DNA from: Leucobacter tenebrionis
GTDB lineage: Bacteria > Actinomycetota > Actinomycetes > Actinomycetales > Microbacteriaceae
NCBI RefSeq assembly: GCF_019884725.1
Contig: NZ_CP082322.1
Span: 2,666,001 to 2,730,000, forward strand
Length of the DNA stretch: 64,000 bases
Direction: 5' to 3'
The notes beneath the pieces were generated by a model. That model saw only the letters and a program-made list of their open reading frames with translations, searched no databases and was not told the origin of the DNA. The position numbers and the translations under genes are program-made. Position 1 is the stretch's first letter; each line of letters starts with the position of its first letter. Of this stretch, positions 40,530 to 49,356 are shown one piece after another.

Positions 40530-41630
40530 TCACTTGATCGCCGCGATGGCCGGCTCGATCTTGCTGCGCAGGTCGGCCGAGATGGGGGCGCTGCCCGCGG
40601 CCTCGGCCGCGAGATCCTGACCCTCTTCGCTGATGATGTAGCTGAAGTACTCCTTGACGAGCTCCGCGTTTGCGGCGTCCTGGTACTCCTCGCAGCCGAT
40701 GAGGTAGCTCACGAGCACGATCGGGTAGACCCCGTCGGCGCTGCTGGTGCGGTCGAGCTCGATCGCGATGTCGTGCTCGGTGCGGCCCTCCTCGACGGTC
40801 GACGCGTCCACGATCGCGGCTGCGGCCTCGGGGGAGTAGTCGACGTACTCCTCGCCCACCTTGATCGCGACGGTGCCCAGGCCCTCGGCGCGGGAGGCAT
40901 CGGCGTAGCCGATGGTGCCGACGCCGTTGGTCACGGCCTCGACGACGCCCGAGGTGCCCTGCGCACCCTCGCCGCCGAACTCGGTCGGCCAGGTCTCGAT
41001 CGAGCCCGCGGTCCAATCGTCGGCCGCGGCGGCCGAGAGGTACTCGGTGAAGTTGCCGGTGGTGCCCGAGTCGTCCGAGCGGTGCACGGCGGTGATGTTC
41101 TGATCCGGCAGCGTCGCGTCGGGGTTCTGCTCGGCGATCGCGGGGTCGTTCCACTTGGTGATCGAGCCGTTGAAGATCTTCGCCACGGTGGCCGCGTCGA
41201 GGTCGAGCGAGTCGACGCCCTCGAGGTTGAAGATGATCGCGATGGGCGAGATGTAGGCGGGGAACTCGACGATCGCGTCGGTGGCGCAGCTGTCGAAGGG
41301 GCCGGCCGAGATCTCGTCGGTCTTGAACGCGCGGTCGCTGCCCGCGAACGCCGATGCGCCCTGCTGGAAGGTCTCGCGGCCCGCGCCCGAGCCGGCCGGG
41401 TCGTAGTTCACGGTGACGTCGGCGTGCGCCGTCTGGAAGCCGGCGGTCCAGGCCTCCTGAGCGGATCCCTGCGACGACGCGCCGCCGCCCACGAGGGTGC
41501 CGGTGAGCGACGAAGCCGGAGCGTCGCCGCCCTCGGCGGGGGCGCCGCCCTCGTTCGCTGCGCACGAGGTGAGGGTGAGCGCGGCGATGCCGCCGATGGC
41601 GGCGACCTTTGCGAATGCAGAAAGCTTCAC
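40530..41630 (-). CDS. pstS: Phosphate ABC transporter substrate-binding lipoprotein PstS
   Basis: The 366-aa protein is read from GTG 41630; the signal VKLSAFAKVAAIGGIAALTL ends in the lipobox LTSC near residue 21, then a linker rich in Gly/Glu/Ala. The mature protein has the PstS phosphate-binding signatures: GGGASSQGSAQEAWTAGFQ, YDPAGSGAGRETFQQGASAF, the SDRAF segment, HRSDDSGTTGNFTEYLSAAA and a GTSGVVEAVTNGVGTIGYAD segment. It captures phosphate outside the membrane for PstCAB. A tandem PHO box lies 98 bp upstream of the start, which predicts induction by PhoR-PhoP when phosphate is low. Confidence 0.96.
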   Translation of the reverse strand: MKLSAFAKVAAIGGIAALTLTSCAANEGGAPAEGGDAPASSLTGTLVGGGASSQGSAQEAWTAGFQTAHADVTVNYDPAGSGAGRETFQQGASAFAGSDRAFKTDEISAGPFDSCATDAIVEFPAYISPIAIIFNLEGVDSLDLDAATVAKIFNGSITKWNDPAIAEQNPDATLPDQNITAVHRSDDSGTTGNFTEYLSAAAADDWTAGSIETWPTEFGGEGAQGTSGVVEAVTNGVGTIGYADASRAEGLGTVAIKVGEEYVDYSPEAAAAIVDASTVEEGRTEHDIAIELDRTSSADGVYPIVLVSYLIGCEEYQDAANAELVKEYFSYIISEEGQDLAAEAAGSAPISADLRSKIEPAIAAIK

Positions 41631-41727
41631 TGTGGGATCTTCCAATCTCAGAGCTGAATTGAGGGAATGGTCGCGAACGGCCACACCCCCACGCTAGGGA
41701 TCCTTCGTGAAGCGGGGTCTGCCAGCA

Positions 41728-41745
41728 GGTGAACAGGGGGTGAAC
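41728..41745 (-). promoter_or_regulatory. Tandem PHO box upstream of pstS
   Basis: On the minus strand the sequence reads GTTCACC-CCCT-GTTCACC, two exact copies of the actinobacterial PhoP direct-repeat unit at 11-bp spacing. A weaker unit (CTTCACG at 41706-41712) falls on the same 11-bp register two steps further downstream, with one degenerate unit between them. Position is about 98-115 bp upstream of the pstS start, suitable for activation. Confidence 0.8.
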
Positions 41746-41844
41746 TCGCGGGGTGCAAGTGGGGAAGCGCGGGACCGCGAGGGCACGGATCTCAGCGCGG
41801 TCCGGATCCGCGTGTCGAACTCCGAATGACGGGAGGGAGGCCGC

Positions 41845-42852
41845 TCAGTGCTTGATCGGGTAGGTCTCGACCGCGACGATGCCCGCCTCCGGCTGCGACC
41901 GCGAGAAGTGCAGCACCGAGAAGCCCGCGGGCGGCAGCGAGGCCGCCTTGTCGAGGTAGGGCCCCAGCGGGCTGCCCGTCGCGAGCGCGAGCTCGCGCGC
42001 CAGGTCGGGCAGCACGGGCCGGTGGCTGCAGAGGATCGCGTTGCGGCCTCGCCCGAGGACCTTCGCCACGAGCTTGCGCAGCGAGGCGAGGTCGCCCTCG
42101 TCCCAGTTGTCCTGACTGAGCGATTTCTTGGCGCGCACGCGTTTGCCGAGCTGCTCCGCCAGAGGGGCGACTGTCGAGAGGCAGCGGGTCGCCGTCGACG
42201 AGTAGATGCGTCGCGGTCCGAAGGAGCGGAGGATCGGCACGAGCGTCTCGGCCTGCTCCTCGCCGGCGTCGGCGAGCGGCCTCAGATGGTCGACCGGAAA
42301 CGCGCTGCTGCGGGGCTCGGCTTTCGCGTGCCGCAGCAGCGTCACCGAGAACGTATCGACCAGGTCGCGCTCGACGAGCTTCAGGAACACGTCGTAGAGC
42401 TCGCGGTCGGCTTCGTAGCTGAGCCGCTCGCGCGCCTGCTCCGCGGGCACCCACTCGATGGCCTGCACCTCGTCGTTCGGCTTGAACTTGGCGCGGGCCT
42501 CGGCTTTCGCGGTGACCTTCGCGGCCCAGTACTGCACGGTCTTCGAGCGGCCGCCGCTGAGCGCGTAGTGGATCGTGCCGAGGTTGACGCCGAGCGACAC
42601 CCGGTAGCCGGTCTCCTCGCGGGTCTCGCGCACGGCGGCCCGAGGCATGCTCTCGCCCGGGTCGAGCTTGCCCTTCGGGAACGATACGTCGCGCTGCTTG
42701 GCGCGGTGGATCAGCAGTACGAGGATCTGCGGATCGCCGTGCTCGTCGTAGACGCGGCGCCAGCACACGGTGCCCGCCGCGAGCACCTCGGTCGCCGCGC
42801 CTCCCGCGGCGGCGCCCTTCGAGGAGCGCTTCTTCGTGGCCGTCGGGCTCAC
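41845..42852 (-). CDS. NUDIX hydrolase fused to histidine-phosphatase domain (MutT1-like)
   Basis: The 335-aa protein starts at GTG 42852, overlapping the ppk1 stop (GTGA). Residues about 25-160 are a NUDIX domain with a perfect box: GKLDPGESMPRAAVRE then TREETGY (G-x5-E-x7-REU-x-EE-x-GU). From about residue 170 follows a SixA/phosphoglycerate-mutase-like domain with the catalytic RHA motif in VTLLRHAKAEPRSS and a second His in AILCSHRPVLPDL. This arrangement matches mycobacterial MutT1, which hydrolyses 8-oxo-(d)GTP and dinucleoside polyphosphates. Being translated with Ppk1 suggests a role in phosphate-rich nucleotide metabolism. Confidence 0.9.
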   Translation of the reverse strand: MSPTATKKRSSKGAAAGGAATEVLAAGTVCWRRVYDEHGDPQILVLLIHRAKQRDVSFPKGKLDPGESMPRAAVRETREETGYRVSLGVNLGTIHYALSGGRSKTVQYWAAKVTAKAEARAKFKPNDEVQAIEWVPAEQARERLSYEADRELYDVFLKLVERDLVDTFSVTLLRHAKAEPRSSAFPVDHLRPLADAGEEQAETLVPILRSFGPRRIYSSTATRCLSTVAPLAEQLGKRVRAKKSLSQDNWDEGDLASLRKLVAKVLGRGRNAILCSHRPVLPDLARELALATGSPLGPYLDKAASLPPAGFSVLHFSRSQPEAGIVAVETYPIKH

Positions 42853-44975
42853 CGGTTTCTCCGGGAGCGAGCCTCGGTGCGGTCGATCATGACGAGGTCC
42901 TGCAGGTCGGGCAGCGGCTCGCCCTCCTCGCTCACCACGCGGCGCTGCCAGTTGCCGTCGGGCAGCATGCGCCAGGACGACACCTCGTCGCTGAAGGCGA
43001 AATCGAAGAAGCGGTCGATGCGGGCGAGGTGCTCGCGATCCTCGATGCGCACGAGCACCTCGATGCGGCGGTCGAGATTGCGGTGCATGAGGTCGGCGCT
43101 GCCGATGAACACCTCGCGCTCGCCGGCGTTCTCGAAGGCGTAGATGCGGGAGTGCTCGAGGTAGCGGCCGAGCACCGAGCGCACGCGGATGTTCTCGGAG
43201 AGGCCCGGCACTCCGGCGCGGATCGAGCAGATGCCGCGCACCCACACGTCGACGGGCACGCCGTCCTGGCTCGCGCGGTAGAGCGCATCGATGATGGCCT
43301 CGTCGACCATCGAGTTGGCCTTCAGCCTGATGCCGCTGGGGAGGCCGGCGCGGGCGTTCTCGGCCTCGCGCTCGATGCGCTCGAGCAGACCGCTTCGCAG
43401 CTGCAGCGGAGCGACGAGCAGACGGTCGTAGTCGGTCTCGATCGCGTACCCGGAGAGCACGTTGAAGAGCTTGGTCACGTCGCGGCCGACCTCGGGAGAC
43501 GAGGTGAAGAGGCCGAAGTCCTCGTAGATGCGGCTCGTCTTCGGGTTGTAGTTGCCCGTGCCGATGTGGCAGTAGTGGGCGAGGCGGCCCTGCTCCTCGC
43601 GGATCACGTGCACGAGCTTGCAGTGCGTCTTGAGGCCCACGAGACCGTAGACCACGTGCACGCCGGCCTGCTCGAGCTTGCGGGCCCACGTGATGTTGGC
43701 CTCCTCGTCGAAGCGGGCCTTCACCTCGACGAGCGCGAGCACCTGCTTGCCGGCCTCGGCCGCCTTGATGAGCGACGCGACGATGGGGCTGTCGCCCGAG
43801 GTGCGGTACAGGGTCTGCTTGATGGCGAGCACGTCGGGATCGGTGGCCGCCTGCTCGACGAACGCCTGCACGCTCGTCGAGAACGATTCGTAGGGGTGGT
43901 GCACCAGCACCTCGCGCCGCGCGATCGCTCCGAAGACATCGGGCTTCTCGCTCGGCGAGTTCGTGCGGAACTGGGGATGCGTGACCGGGATGTGCGGCTT
44001 GAACTTGAGGTCGGGCCGACGGATGCCGCTGAGGGCGAAGAGGCCGCTGAGATCGAGCGGGGCGGGCAGCGTGTAGACCTGCTGCTCGTCGATGTCGAAC
44101 TCGCTGACGAGCAGCGCCAGCGTCGCCTCGTCCATATCGTCGGAGATCTCGAGTCGGATCGGCGGGCCGAACCTGCGGCGCAGCAGCTCCTTCTCGAGCG
44201 CCTGGATGAGGTTCTCGGTCTCGTCCTCCTCGATCTCCATGTCCTCGTTGCGGGTCACGCGGAAGACGTGGTGGTCGAGCACCTCCATGCCGGGGAAGAG
44301 GCCGTCGAGCTGATTGGCGATCAACTCCTCGAGCGCGATGAAGCGCACGTCGTCGATGCTCTCGCGCTGATCCACGCGCACGTACCGCGGGATCATCTGC
44401 GGCACCTTGAGCCGGGCGAACTCGACCTTCTCGGTCTGCGGGTTGCGCACGCGGATGGAGAGGTTGAGCGCGCGGCCCGAGATATAGGGGAACGGATGCG
44501 CGGGATCGACCGCGAGCGGCATGAGGATCGGGTAGATGTGCTGCTCGTAGTAGTTCGTGAGGTGCACCCGATCGGCCGCGTCGAGCTGCTCCCACTCGAC
44601 CACCCGGATGCCGGCCTCGGCGAGCCCGGGCTGCACCTGCTCGCGGAAGCACCTGGCGTGGCGCAGCTGCAGCTCGTAGGCGGTGCGGTTGATGTCGGCC
44701 AGCACGTCGGTGGGAGCGCGCCCGACGTTGGTGGGAAGCGCGAGACCGGTGACGATGCGGCGCTTCAGGCCCGCGACGCGCACCATGAAGAACTCGTCGA
44801 GGTTCGACGCGAAGATGGCGAGGAAGTTGGCCCGCTCGAGCAGCGGCACCCCCGGATCCTCTGCGAGTTCGAGCACGCGCTGATTGAACGCGAGCCAGCT
44901 CAGCTCGCGATCGATGTACCGGTCGGCGGGCAGCTCTGCCCGTTCGACGGCGTTCTCTCGGGTTTCTTCGGTCAT
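42849..44975 (-). CDS. ppk1: Polyphosphate kinase 1
   Basis: The 708-aa enzyme has the four Ppk1 domains: N-terminal helical (RELSWLAFNQRVLELAED near residue 23), head (PYISGRALNLSIRVRNP), and two PLD-like catalytic domains. The autophosphorylated His is expected in VGLKTHCKLVHVIR near 440, followed by YCHIGTGNYNPKTSRIYED; the second His-containing region is ENAGEREVFIGSADLMHRNL. It reversibly makes polyphosphate from ATP. It overlaps mshD upstream and the NUDIX gene downstream by 4 bp each, so it belongs to the glnR-mshD-ppk1-NUDIX operon next to the pst genes. Confidence 0.97.
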   Translation of the reverse strand: MTEETRENAVERAELPADRYIDRELSWLAFNQRVLELAEDPGVPLLERANFLAIFASNLDEFFMVRVAGLKRRIVTGLALPTNVGRAPTDVLADINRTAYELQLRHARCFREQVQPGLAEAGIRVVEWEQLDAADRVHLTNYYEQHIYPILMPLAVDPAHPFPYISGRALNLSIRVRNPQTEKVEFARLKVPQMIPRYVRVDQRESIDDVRFIALEELIANQLDGLFPGMEVLDHHVFRVTRNEDMEIEEDETENLIQALEKELLRRRFGPPIRLEISDDMDEATLALLVSEFDIDEQQVYTLPAPLDLSGLFALSGIRRPDLKFKPHIPVTHPQFRTNSPSEKPDVFGAIARREVLVHHPYESFSTSVQAFVEQAATDPDVLAIKQTLYRTSGDSPIVASLIKAAEAGKQVLALVEVKARFDEEANITWARKLEQAGVHVVYGLVGLKTHCKLVHVIREEQGRLAHYCHIGTGNYNPKTSRIYEDFGLFTSSPEVGRDVTKLFNVLSGYAIETDYDRLLVAPLQLRSGLLERIEREAENARAGLPSGIRLKANSMVDEAIIDALYRASQDGVPVDVWVRGICSIRAGVPGLSENIRVRSVLGRYLEHSRIYAFENAGEREVFIGSADLMHRNLDRRIEVLVRIEDREHLARIDRFFDFAFSDEVSSWRMLPDGNWQRRVVSEEGEPLPDLQDLVMIDRTEARSRRNR

Positions 44976-45952
44976 GCGTCCATTGTGTCATCGACCCCTG
45001 ACGAAGCGGGCCTCGCCCACTGACGGCTGCGTGAATCGACGGTGAACGACGCGTGCTCGTACATGCGCACCGCGCGCTCGTTCTCTCCGTCGACGTAGAG
45101 GCTGACGCGATCGGGGGAGTGCTGCGCCATTCTGGCGAGCGTCACATCGAGCAGCAGCTTGCCGAGCCCGCGCCCCGCGTACTCGGGCCGCACGCCGACC
45201 GCGTAGAGCTCGCACTCGACCCCGGCGTCGTCGCGCACCGTCTTGATCCAGGTCGACCCCGCGAGTTCGTCGCCCGACGCCTCGGCGAGCAGGATCAGGT
45301 CGTCGGCGTCGAACCACGGCTCGTCGCGCATGAGCGCGAAGTCGCTCTCCGTGATCCTCCCCTGCTCGGGATGCGTCGCGAACGCCGCCGCGTTCGCCCG
45401 CACCCAGGCAGCGGCATCGGCGGGCCGCGCCGGGTCGAACGCGCGCAGGCGCAGGTCGGTCGGGGCGGGGAGGGAGAGCGGATCCCGCCCGTCGTCGGGT
45501 AGCAGCGCGGGATCGAGCGCCATGCGGTACAGCGAGCGCACCGGGGCGAACCCGGCCCCCGCGAGCAGCGCCTCGGCAGCGGGATTCTCGCCGTGCGCCC
45601 AGGCCAGCAGGTCGCCGTCGGCCCGGGAGAGCAGCGCTGCGAGCGCCGCCGCTCCGATCCCGCGCCGTCTCGCCGCCGGACGCACCGCGAGATCGACCTC
45701 GCCCTGGCCGACGATCCCGACGGCGACCGGGTCGGCGCTCTCGAGGTCAGCACCGGCCTCCCGTGATCCGCGATCCGCGTCGCCCCGGTCCGTGAAGAGC
45801 AGCAGCGCGCGCTGCCCCTGCGCCGCTGCGAGTAGCGCCTGATCCGACACCGGCGAGACGCCGTCGGCGGCCTCGACCTCGGCGATCAGCGCCCGCGCGA
45901 TGCGGAGCGCCCGCTCGGACGCTCCCTCGACGACATCGATCCGTGCTGACAT
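44972..45952 (-). CDS. mshD: Mycothiol synthase MshD
   Basis: The 326-aa protein consists of two GNAT acetyltransferase repeats. The C-terminal one has LYAVGVRPEYAGRGLGKLLLDVTLARM (acetyl-CoA loop) and SLYVDGENERAVRMYEHASF; the N-terminal one is more diverged (VDLAVRPAARRRGIGAAAL). It acetylates Cys-GlcN-Ins to complete mycothiol, the actinobacterial thiol buffer. ATG 45952 shares one base with the glnR stop; a TTG directly before it is a less likely start. The order glnR-mshD is the same as Rv0818-Rv0819 in Mycobacterium tuberculosis, supporting the call. Confidence 0.93.
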   Translation of the reverse strand: MSARIDVVEGASERALRIARALIAEVEAADGVSPVSDQALLAAAQGQRALLLFTDRGDADRGSREAGADLESADPVAVGIVGQGEVDLAVRPAARRRGIGAAALAALLSRADGDLLAWAHGENPAAEALLAGAGFAPVRSLYRMALDPALLPDDGRDPLSLPAPTDLRLRAFDPARPADAAAWVRANAAAFATHPEQGRITESDFALMRDEPWFDADDLILLAEASGDELAGSTWIKTVRDDAGVECELYAVGVRPEYAGRGLGKLLLDVTLARMAQHSPDRVSLYVDGENERAVRMYEHASFTVDSRSRQWARPASSGVDDTMDA

Positions 45953-46623
45953 CAATCCCCCTCATCGACCCGGGCCCGCGCGAAGCCGTATCCGACGCCC
46001 CGCACCGTACTGATGAGCCCCTCGTGCTCACCCAGTTTCGCGCGCAGGCGCCGCACATGCACGTCCACCGTGCGCGTGCCGCCGAAGTAGTCGGTGCCCC
46101 ACACCTCGCTGAGCAGCTGCTCCCGCGTGAACACCCGTCCCGGGTGCGCGGCGAGGAAGTGCAGCAGCTCGAACTCCTTGTACGTGAGGTCGAGCGGGCG
46201 GCCGAACAGCCGGGCCGTGAAATTGGACTCGTCAATGACAACGCCCGCGGCCTGGACCGCGGGCGGAGGGGTGGTGGCCGTCGAAGCGGGCTGACCGAGC
46301 AGGCGCAGGCGCAGCTCGATCTCGGCGGGACTCGCGGTCGGCAGCAGCAGCTCGCTCACACCCCACTCCCGGGTGAGAGCGGTGAGCGCGAGTTCGGGCA
46401 GGATCACCACGCGGGGCGTCTCGATGCCCTCCGCGAGCGCGAGGCACGCGGTGCGGGCGCGACGGGCGTCGAGCGTGCCGTCGACGAGGATCGCGTCGAA
46501 TCGACCGGCCAGCGTCTCGGGTACGCGGAGCGACAGCGGTGAGGTGCGCACGTCGTGCGGCAGCAGGTCCAGGCCGGGCAGCGAATCGGCGGGATCTCGA
46601 TCGGTGAGGCAGAGCAGCTGCAT
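45952..46623 (-). CDS. glnR: GlnR-family OmpR-type response regulator
   Basis: The 223-aa protein starts at ATG 46623 behind AAGGGAG. The N-terminal receiver-like domain (about 1-105) is atypical: FDAILVDGTLDARRARTACL corresponds to the Asp region of GlnR proteins, which act without a cognate kinase. The C-terminal winged helix is canonical: RPLDLTYKEFELLHFLAAHP, then RVFTREQLLSEVWGTDYFGG and RTVDVHVRRLRAKLGEH. GlnR controls nitrogen assimilation in actinobacteria. Three 11-bp-spaced repeats lie upstream (46679-46707). Gene order with mshD matches mycobacteria. That it truly controls nitrogen here is inference. Confidence 0.85.
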   Translation of the reverse strand: MQLLCLTDRDPADSLPGLDLLPHDVRTSPLSLRVPETLAGRFDAILVDGTLDARRARTACLALAEGIETPRVVILPELALTALTREWGVSELLLPTASPAEIELRLRLLGQPASTATTPPPAVQAAGVVIDESNFTARLFGRPLDLTYKEFELLHFLAAHPGRVFTREQLLSEVWGTDYFGGTRTVDVHVRRLRAKLGEHEGLISTVRGVGYGFARARVDEGD

Positions 46624-46678
46624 GGACCGGCTCCCTTCGCTGTGCGTTCGACTCGAGGTAAATAGTACTGCGGGCACT

Positions 46679-46707
46679 GTTTCGCGACCGTTTCGCCGAT
46701 GTTTCGC
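46679..46707 (-). promoter_or_regulatory. Three exact 11-bp-spaced GCGAAAC repeats upstream of glnR
   Basis: GTTTCGC occurs at 46679-46685, 46690-46696 and 46701-46707 (plus strand), i.e. GCGAAAC-n4 three times on the glnR strand. The core GAAAC-n6-GAAAC matches the b-half of the known GlnR box (GTnAC-n6-GAAAC). The array starts 56 bp before the glnR start; TACTAT between the repeats and the gene could be the -10. Likely an autoregulatory site for an OmpR-family protein. Confidence 0.6.
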
Positions 46708-46803
46708 GGTCTCGGCCTCTGCGGGCCGGCCGTCGGCCCGGAGCGGAGCTCATCGATCGGGGACGCGGGGAGCAAGGGTGTCGCGCTGTGGAACAATGGG
46801 GGC

Positions 46804-47106
46804 GTGAGCGAACCCGTGCAGCCCGACGCCCCGGAGATGCCGGACGTGCAGTCCTGGCACCTGCCGCGGATGATCACCGCGTGGGCGGTGGCCGCGGTCA
46901 TCGGCGCGCTCGTGACACTGCTCGTGCCGCAGGAGGGGCGCTTCGCCTGGCTCGTCTTCGCCATCGGGGCGAGCACGCTCGTCACGTTCGCACTGCAGCT
47001 CGGCACGGCCCAGCGCGAGGGGTTCATCACCCGTGTCTCGTTCAGCGTCGCCGGGTCAGTGCTGCTGATCGCGGTGATCGACGTGATCGGGATGCTGTTC
47101 GGCTGA
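46804..47106 (+). CDS. Hypothetical small membrane protein
   Basis: The 100-aa product is read from GTG 46804. An acidic, Pro-rich start (VSEPVQPDAPEMPDVQSWHL) precedes three hydrophobic segments (MITAWAVAAVIGALVTLLVP, then FAWLVFAIGASTLVTFALQL and VSFSVAGSVLLIAVIDVIG). No domain is recognised, but the pattern is common for conserved actinobacterial membrane proteins located beside mshD/glnR. Divergent from glnR. Confidence 0.7.
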   Translation: MSEPVQPDAPEMPDVQSWHLPRMITAWAVAAVIGALVTLLVPQEGRFAWLVFAIGASTLVTFALQLGTAQREGFITRVSFSVAGSVLLIAVIDVIGMLFG

Positions 47107-47204
47107 GGGCCGCAGGCGTCACCTCGCCGGCGGTGTCGAAGGCCGAGTCGGGGACGGCCCTGGTCGAGGCGCCGGCGCCGGAGCCGGTGTATTAGACTGG
47201 CGTC

Positions 47205-47315
47205 ATGCTTCTCGCGCTTGAACTCTTCTTTCTCGGCCTCCTCGGTCTCGCCGGCGTCGCGATCGCGTGGATCTCGGGCACCGTCGTCTACAAGCTCTTC
47301 AAGGGGCAGCGTTAA
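47205..47315 (+). CDS. 36-residue single-pass membrane protein
   Basis: ATG 47205 to TAA 47315 encodes a 36-aa product with one helix, starting MLLALELFFLGLLGLAGVAI, with a C-terminal VVYKLFKGQR tail. No RBS precedes it; instead TATTAGACT, a -10-like element, ends about 5 bases before the ATG, so it may be translated from a leaderless mRNA. It lies 39 bp before ygfZ on the same strand. The function is unknown. Confidence 0.6.
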   Translation: MLLALELFFLGLLGLAGVAIAWISGTVVYKLFKGQR

Positions 47316-47354
47316 CCATCCGCGCGTGCCGCACCCGATGAAGGGGCTGGCGTG

Positions 47355-48476
47355 ATGTCGTCGTTCCTCGAGCTTCCCGGGGCCGTCGCCGATCCGGTCG
47401 GTGTCGCCTCGCACTACGGCGAGCCGCTGCCCGAGCAGCGCGACCTCGAACGGGGGCGCGCGATCGTCGACCTGTCGCACCGCGGCATCGTCACCGTCTC
47501 GGGCCCCGACCGCTTGAACTGGCTGCACTCGATGACGAGTCAGCAGTTGACGGGGCTGCGGCCGGGGGAGAGCACGGAGACGCTGCTGCTCGACCCGAAC
47601 GGCCGCATCGAGCGGGCGATCCGCCTCGTCGACGACGGTGAGCGCAGCTGGTTGCTCGTCGACGAGGGATCGGCCGAGCCGCTGACCGCGTTCCTGCAGC
47701 GCATGCGCTTCGCGTTGCGCGTCGAGGTGCACGACGTCTCCGCCGAGTACACGACGGTGCTGGCCTTCACTGGGGCCGGGCCCGCCGCGGAAGCGCTGCG
47801 GGCGCTCGAACCGCTCGCCGAGTGGCGCGACCCATGGGCCGGCGTGACCGCGGGCGGAGTGCAGTACGCGAGGTCCGAGGCGCATGCAGCCGAGGGCTGG
47901 TCGGTCTCGCAGTTCGTGTTCTCGCGCGAGGATCTGCCGCGCGTCGCGGCGCTGGCGAGCGGCGGCGAGCTGCGCGCCGCCGGCCTGCTCGCGCTCGAGG
48001 CGCTCGAGGTGCGCGCCTGGCGGCCCTCGCAGCACGGCGACGTCGACGAGCGCGCGATCCCGCACGAGTTCGACTGGCTGCGCACCGCGGTGCACCTCAC
48101 GAAGGGCTGCTACCGCGGGCAGGAGACGGTCGCGAAGGTGCACAACCTCGGGCACCCGCCGCGGAGGCTGGCCATGCTGCACCTCGACGGTTCGGGCGGC
48201 GAGCTGCCGCAGCCGGGGGCGCTCGTGTTCCGCGCGCCGGAGCCCGGTGAGGATCGGGATCCCGGGGCGCGACCGGTGGGCCGGGTCACCCGGGCCGCGC
48301 TGCACCACGAGTGGGGCGGGATCGCCCTCGCGCTGCTCAAGCGGGCGCTGCCCGAGGACGCGGCCCTCGAGGTCGAGCTGCCCGATACCGCGGAGCGGGC
48401 CGCGGCTTCGCAGGAGCCGATCGTACCCGCCGACGCCGGCGCCACCCGAGATATTCCGCGTCTCAAGCGCCTGTAG
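47355..48476 (+). CDS. ygfZ: Folate-binding Fe-S assembly protein YgfZ
   Basis: The 373-aa protein starts at ATG 47355 (AAGGGG RBS 8 bases before); a GTG one codon earlier is possible. It resembles GcvT in its folate-binding fold ([40 protein letters not shown]) and carries the YgfZ/IBA57 signature KGCYRGQE near residue 248, with the Cys needed for function. YgfZ helps repair or assemble certain Fe-S enzymes using tetrahydrofolate. Lies 64 bp before gpmA, likely co-transcribed. Confidence 0.92.
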   Translation: MSSFLELPGAVADPVGVASHYGEPLPEQRDLERGRAIVDLSHRGIVTVSGPDRLNWLHSMTSQQLTGLRPGESTETLLLDPNGRIERAIRLVDDGERSWLLVDEGSAEPLTAFLQRMRFALRVEVHDVSAEYTTVLAFTGAGPAAEALRALEPLAEWRDPWAGVTAGGVQYARSEAHAAEGWSVSQFVFSREDLPRVAALASGGELRAAGLLALEALEVRAWRPSQHGDVDERAIPHEFDWLRTAVHLTKGCYRGQETVAKVHNLGHPPRRLAMLHLDGSGGELPQPGALVFRAPEPGEDRDPGARPVGRVTRAALHHEWGGIALALLKRALPEDAALEVELPDTAERAAASQEPIVPADAGATRDIPRLKRL

Positions 48477-48540
48477 GCGGGCGCCGTCCCGGGGCGGGCT
48501 CGTCGACGCGCCCGCTTCGGAACCTCATAGACTAGAACCC

Positions 48541-49284
48541 ATGACGAACAAGCTGATCCTGCTCCGTCACGGGCAGAGCGACTGGAACCAGAAGAACCTG
48601 TTCACCGGTTGGGTGGATGTGCGCTTGACCGAGCAGGGGCGCGGCGAGGCCGCCCGCGCGGGCGAGTTGCTCGCGGAGTCGGGTGTGCTGCCCGACGTGC
48701 TGCACACCTCCGTGCTGAGCCGGGCGATTCAGACGGCGAACATCGCTCTCGACAGCGCGGATCGGCTGTGGAGCCCCGTCCGCCGGTCGTGGCGGCTGAA
48801 CGAGCGTCACTACGGTGCGCTGCAGGGCCTCGACAAGACCGAGACGCTGCAGAAGTACGGCGAGGAGCAGTTCATGGAGTGGCGCCGCTCCTTCGACACG
48901 CCCCCGCCGCCCCTCGACGATTCGAGCGAGTGGTCGCAAGCGGGCGACCCCCGCTACGCCGATATCGACGGCGAGCAGCCGCAGACCGAGTGCTTGAAAG
49001 ACGTCATCGAGCGTCTCGTGCCCTACTGGGAGAACGAGATCCTGCCCGACCTGAACTCGGGTAGGACCGTGCTGGTCACCGCCCACGGCAACTCGCTGCG
49101 TGCGCTGGTGAAGCACCTCGACGGCATCTCGGACGCCGACATCGCGGGCCTCAACATCCCCACCGGCATGCCGCTCGTGTACGACATCAACGAGGACGGC
49201 ACGCCCGCGGGCGAGGGGCGCTACCTCGATCCCGAGGCTGCAGCGGCGGGCGCGGCAGCCGTCGCGGCTCAAGGCAAGCACTGA
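48541..49284 (+). CDS. gpmA: 2,3-bisphosphoglycerate-dependent phosphoglycerate mutase
   Basis: The 247-aa enzyme has [18 protein letters not shown] at residues 7-24 with the phosphorylated His of RHG, then [17 protein letters not shown] and [19 protein letters not shown] with the second active His and Asn. [19 protein letters not shown] is the dPGM C-terminal signature. It interconverts 3- and 2-phosphoglycerate in glycolysis. The C-terminus after YLDPEA is Ala-rich. A strong terminator follows 16 bp after the stop. Confidence 0.96.
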   Translation: MTNKLILLRHGQSDWNQKNLFTGWVDVRLTEQGRGEAARAGELLAESGVLPDVLHTSVLSRAIQTANIALDSADRLWSPVRRSWRLNERHYGALQGLDKTETLQKYGEEQFMEWRRSFDTPPPPLDDSSEWSQAGDPRYADIDGEQPQTECLKDVIERLVPYWENEILPDLNSGRTVLVTAHGNSLRALVKHLDGISDADIAGLNIPTGMPLVYDINEDGTPAGEGRYLDPEAAAAGAAAVAAQGKH

Positions 49285-49300
49285 CGGCGGCTCGCCGAAC

Positions 49301-49336
49301 GTGAAAGGACCCCTCTCGCGGGAGGGGTCCTTTCAC
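49301..49336. terminator. Bidirectional terminator between gpmA and DUF3073 gene
   Basis: GTGAAAGGACCCCTC (49301-49315) and its exact complement GAGGGGTCCTTTCAC (49322-49336) form a 15-bp stem with a 6-base loop. The stem ends in TTTCAC on one strand and in GAAA-rich sequence on the other, so it can end both gpmA and the convergent DUF3073 transcript. Confidence 0.8.
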
Positions 49337-49356
49337 GCAATCCGAGCGAAGCGGAG

